Shown: piece after piece, positions 58,544 to 60,664 of the stretch
Position numbering within the stretch: the stretch's first letter is position 1
How the letters are laid out: each line of letters begins with the position of its first letter
IMG/VR virus record: IMGVR_UViG_3300021091_000080
Span: 1 to 60,664 of that record
DNA length: 60,664 nt
Strand: one strand, 5' to 3'
Source: a virus
Position numbers and translations under genes: made by a program
Notes under the pieces: generated by a model
Seen by the model: only the letters and a program-made list of their open reading frames with translations
Database searches by the model: none
What the model was told of the DNA's origin: nothing

Positions 58544-58653
58544 AATGATTGTTGACATTCGTTAGGATAACCGCTAAGACAACATCTCCACCGCACCTTA
58601 AAGAACTCTAATGCAGACTACCTATATTTTTTTAACCATTTCTTTATTTTAAG

Positions 58654-58697
58654 TTTTCCACAAGTTTTTCCACAATTTCCTCAAAGACTGTGGAAAA
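58654..58697. other. Cluster of three DnaA-box-like sites TTTTCCACA
   Basis: TTTTCCACA occurs at 58654-58662 and 58666-58674 on the plus strand and at 58689-58697 on the minus strand, all exact. This nonamer is the DnaA box of cyanobacteria as I know it. The T-rich run just left of it may unwind. Confidence 0.6.
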
Positions 58698-58733
58698 CTT
58701 TAAATCAAGAAGGGTTGGTATTACTGGAGAGTG

Positions 58734-58892
58734 TTATTCCGCATATGGAGGATAAGCAAGTGAATAAACTTCATCTAGGATATCATCACATGTTTTATAG
58801 AGTTCTTTATCATTATTAGGTAATGAGACATAAGTTTGATAATAACGAACTGCTGTAAAGAGTGTTTGGTATTGTTGTTGAGAGAGGTTCAT
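58734..58892 (-). CDS. 52-residue hypothetical protein
   Basis: MNLSQQQYQTLFTAVRYYQT followed by YVSLPNNDKELYKTCDDILD, all helical and Tyr-rich. Its ATG overlaps the preceding gene's stop by four bases (ATGA). Confidence 0.65.
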   Translation of the reverse strand: MNLSQQQYQTLFTAVRYYQTYVSLPNNDKELYKTCDDILDEVYSLAYPPYAE

Positions 58893-59053
58893 TGATGTTT
58901 ACGAATTTTCTTTAATTCTTTTAGTTCACTTTTAATCATTTTATATGCAGTATCACTGTCTATTTTATCACCCATTTCAAGGGCAATAATAATATCAACT
59001 CTTGTGCCAAAATGTTGTAGGGCACGTTCAAATGTATCTAGATCTTCATACAT
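58889..59053 (-). CDS. 54-residue helical protein
   Basis: MYEDLDTFERALQHFGTRVD followed by IIIALEMGDKIDSDTAYKMI and a basic C-terminus (SELKELKKIRKHQ). It resembles small helical regulators by composition only. Coupled to the next gene by ATGA. Confidence 0.65.
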   Translation of the reverse strand: MYEDLDTFERALQHFGTRVDIIIALEMGDKIDSDTAYKMIKSELKELKKIRKHQ

Positions 59054-59056
59054 GAT

Positions 59057-59248
59057 TTAAGGTGTCCATTCTTCATACCTTGTATTTATTTTACCATCAT
59101 TCAGAAAGATATTCAAGTGTCCTACGTTACTATTGTTGAGATAAAATGCCATCCATACATGACGACCTTCCTCCATCACTTCATAGTGATACATTTTGAT
59201 GTCATCGAGGACAAATTCATCTGGATTATAAAGTTCTTTATCAGTCAT
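59057..59248 (-). CDS. 63-residue hypothetical protein
   Basis: MTDKELYNPDEFVLDDIKMY followed by beta strands (VWMAFYLNNSNVGHLNIFLN). Its ATG overlaps the preceding stop by four bases. Unrecognised. Confidence 0.68.
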   Translation of the reverse strand: MTDKELYNPDEFVLDDIKMYHYEVMEEGRHVWMAFYLNNSNVGHLNIFLNDGKINTRYEEWTP

Positions 59249-59487
59249 ACAATCACATTATATGCTTCAAGAATAGCATGGGCGAGAGCAATTGCCAAAT
59301 CCTTTTGTTCGATAGTCATATCCTCACGAGCACCACCAGAACAAGAAGTAATGAAGATGCCAGCATTATCTACTGTGAGTTCTACTCGTTCAGTTTCATT
59401 TTCATTTTCAGGATTAGTCCAGGTGAAAACATCAATCTTGGAACGGAGAACATCAGTTCCAGGAAGCAAAGTGTAGAAGTTAGACAT
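59245..59487 (-). CDS. 80-residue hypothetical protein
   Basis: MSNFYTLLPGTDVLRSKIDV followed by a strand-rich middle (ERVELTVDNAGIFITSCSGG) and a helix (DLAIALAHAILEAYNVIV). It is the first gene after promoter module 14 and heads a coupled run of four genes to 58734. Confidence 0.7.
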   Translation of the reverse strand: MSNFYTLLPGTDVLRSKIDVFTWTNPENENETERVELTVDNAGIFITSCSGGAREDMTIEQKDLAIALAHAILEAYNVIV

Positions 59488-59510
59488 TAGAGTTCTGTGT
59501 ATATGAGTGT

Positions 59511-59568
59511 ATTATAGGGCATCCAGGTCGGTTTTGGTGAATTCCTGTGACGGTTGTTCAAGTGTCAC
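59511..59568 (-). promoter_or_regulatory. Promoter module 14 (TATAAT)
   Basis: TATAAT (59511-59516) is 30 nt from GTGACG-N10-TGTCAC (59547-59568, plus strand). The palindrome lies inside the upstream coding sequence, and the hexamer overlaps that gene's stop. Confidence 0.6.
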
Positions 59569-59865
59569 CAAATCAATGTCCTGATGCTTGGTCAGTGTAT
59601 GATTTTCTTTCTTATACCATTCAAGATCGCGTGGATCACTAACAATTACATCGACATCAAAATAGAATTTCTTGTATCTGATTGAAACACCAAATAAAGA
59701 ACGATTGCCGATACTAAAGAAAATTATCGGAAAGAGTTCGTTGCCTCCATATTCATCCCATTGAAGTGTGAAATCAAATAGGGCAAAGTGCGGATAAAAT
59801 TGAAGAACTTGTAAGAACCATTCCTTACCATAATCTTCGTAGGTTTCATAATCAAAGAGTTTCAT
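59512..59865 (-). CDS. 117-residue hypothetical protein
   Basis: MKLFDYETYEDYGKEWFLQV followed by aromatic-rich strands (LQFYPHFALFDFTLQWDEYG, YKKFYFDVDVIVSDPRDLEW). The ATG at 59865 overlaps the upstream stop by four bases (ATGA); a GTG nine bases upstream is the alternative. Unrecognised. Confidence 0.7.
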   Translation of the reverse strand: MKLFDYETYEDYGKEWFLQVLQFYPHFALFDFTLQWDEYGGNELFPIIFFSIGNRSLFGVSIRYKKFYFDVDVIVSDPRDLEWYKKENHTLTKHQDIDLVTLEQPSQEFTKTDLDAL

Positions 59866-60326
59866 TGTTCCCACCCAGCAAAACTAAAGATGTATTCAAG
59901 TCCCCATTCTAACGTATGAGGTGGTAATTCGTCAATATGATTGAATGCAAGTCGTCTTGCTTCCAGGATACGTTCTTTACCTACCGCAAGTAGATTTGCT
60001 TTAGAACCTTTGAGAAACTCATTAAAATCTGCCTGATTATTCTGTTTCGCGCCAGAGATATACAACCTCCGCATTTCAGTAAAGAGTTCCGCAGTATCAG
60101 GAGCAAACGTAACCACTTTATCTCCTACAGGTATTTCCATGCGCTTCATACATCCCATAGAGAACTTCATTGCATCTCTGACTTCATCGACCGTCAGTGT
60201 ATCATCTTCACCATTACGATAGGAATATTGAATGACACCATTTGTACACTCAATCACGCGCAACAGTGCGAGTTTATCTTTCTCTACATCAGGCAGTGCT
60301 TCAAATTCTGTTGCCCAATCAATCAT
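59862..60326 (-). CDS. 154-residue hypothetical protein
   Basis: From ATG 60326 the protein starts MIDWATEFEALPDVEKDKLA, with a good GGAG ribosome site seven bases before it. It is helical, with MKRMEIPVGDKVVTFAPDTA in the middle and EWGLEYIFSFAGWEQ at the end. A longer start at 60383 was rejected because it overlaps the preceding gene more. No domain is recognised. Confidence 0.68.
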   Translation of the reverse strand: MIDWATEFEALPDVEKDKLALLRVIECTNGVIQYSYRNGEDDTLTVDEVRDAMKFSMGCMKRMEIPVGDKVVTFAPDTAELFTEMRRLYISGAKQNNQADFNEFLKGSKANLLAVGKERILEARRLAFNHIDELPPHTLEWGLEYIFSFAGWEQ

Positions 60327-60664
60327 AACATCTCCAGTGATTATTTGGTTGTTCCCACCAAAAGTGTAGGTCATGTGTCTCATCGTAGTAATACATGCTC
60401 ACAAAATCAGATTGGAACTTACTATGATAATTTTCACACAGCGCCACAGTATGATAGTTATTGTCCATCATTTGTGTGATCCACGTATAATTATTACCAT
60501 GAATGATACCAGCCTCAATCAACACAAAATGCTTCCATTGTTTAGACCATCGTGCGTAATTATCACGAAAATCTCTCACATAAGCTTCAATTGGTTCATT
60601 TGGGAATGGTACATTCACTGCCTCAATATGAAAGATTTCTCGATCAACAGAGAGCGCATGTGAC
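60319..60664 (-). CDS. Unrecognised protein, N-terminus cut by window edge
   Basis: The frame is open to the right edge. Visible are at least 114 C-terminal residues, including HFVLIEAGIIHGNNYTWITQ and ALCENYHSKFQSDFVSMYYY, ending FWWEQPNNHWRCYD. Conserved-looking His, Trp and Cys residues cluster at the end. An internal GTG at 60618 could mislead start calling, but the frame continues upstream without a stop. Function is unknown. Confidence 0.65.
   Translation of the reverse strand, partial: SHALSVDREIFHIEAVNVPFPNEPIEAYVRDFRDNYARWSKQWKHFVLIEAGIIHGNNYTWITQMMDNNYHTVALCENYHSKFQSDFVSMYYYDETHDLHFWWEQPNNHWRCYD

Larger units (their letters stand above)
58304..58733. other. 430-base noncoding, AT-rich segment with DnaA-box cluster
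   Basis: No convincing gene. From the left it holds an AT-rich repetitive tract (58325-58440), a possible promoter module (58486-58543) and a quiet stretch. Next come a T-rich run and three TTTTCCACA boxes (58654-58697). It is one of the longest gene-free stretches of the window. Confidence 0.6.

Noticed and set aside
58552-58557. TTGACA on the plus strand
   Set aside because: The sequence 17 bases downstream is TAAGAC and no plus-strand gene follows.
58334-58558. A 74-residue open frame on the minus strand across the AT-rich tract
   Set aside because: It is made of low-complexity Lys/Ile/Phe-rich sequence from A/T repeats, contains promoter module 13 and shows no ribosome site.

Overview
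The window looks like about 61 kb of a large, lytic, T4-like marine cyanophage genome (Myoviridae morphology, Synechococcus or Prochlorococcus host). The basis is the T4 morphogenesis order gp25-gp6-gp7-gp8-(DUF4815/gp10-like)-fibres-gp13-gp14-gp15-gp16-gp17-gp18-gp19-gp20, together with small proteins of cyanophage type. Every gene I accept lies on the minus strand, so transcription runs right to left. Both edges cut a gene: the portal protein gp20 on the left and an unrecognised gene on the right. I saw no tRNA, rRNA, integrase, transposase or CRISPR array.

Left and middle (1-53,100, AT-rich): the virion module. Reading leftward it starts with small proteins, a PAAR spike protein and baseplate proteins gp25, gp6, a 3149-residue gp7, gp8 and a 2700-residue DUF4815 protein. 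Then come fibre and tail proteins of 1546 and 3035 residues, a glycine-rich putative adhesin, a four-gene metabolic cassette (flavin-dependent halogenase-like protein, 2-oxoglutarate/Fe oxygenase-like protein and two unknowns), neck proteins gp13-gp15, terminase gp16/gp17, sheath, tube and portal. T4-type late promoters (TATAAATA and close variants) precede many of these genes. One of them sits in the loop of a terminator. One perfect sigma-70-like promoter stands inside the late region.

Right (53,400-60,664): many small, mostly unrecognised genes in short overlapping operons, early or middle in character. From about 53,300 to 55,900 the DNA is strikingly GC-rich and holds single-gene units, including a PD-(D/E)XK nuclease-like protein and two possible secreted peptides. 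The main finding is here. Fourteen promoters between 53.6 and 59.6 kb share one architecture: on the minus strand an interrupted palindrome of type GTGNCA-N10-TGNCAC lies 28-31 nt upstream of a -10 hexamer, with no evident -35 box. It keeps this spacing whether it lies between genes or inside the upstream coding sequence, which suggests a DNA operator or activator site and not just a terminator. The same region has three cyanobacterial-type DnaA boxes (TTTTCCACA) within 44 bp, next to an AT-rich repetitive tract.

Functional calls rest on reading motifs and synteny by eye. No database search was run.
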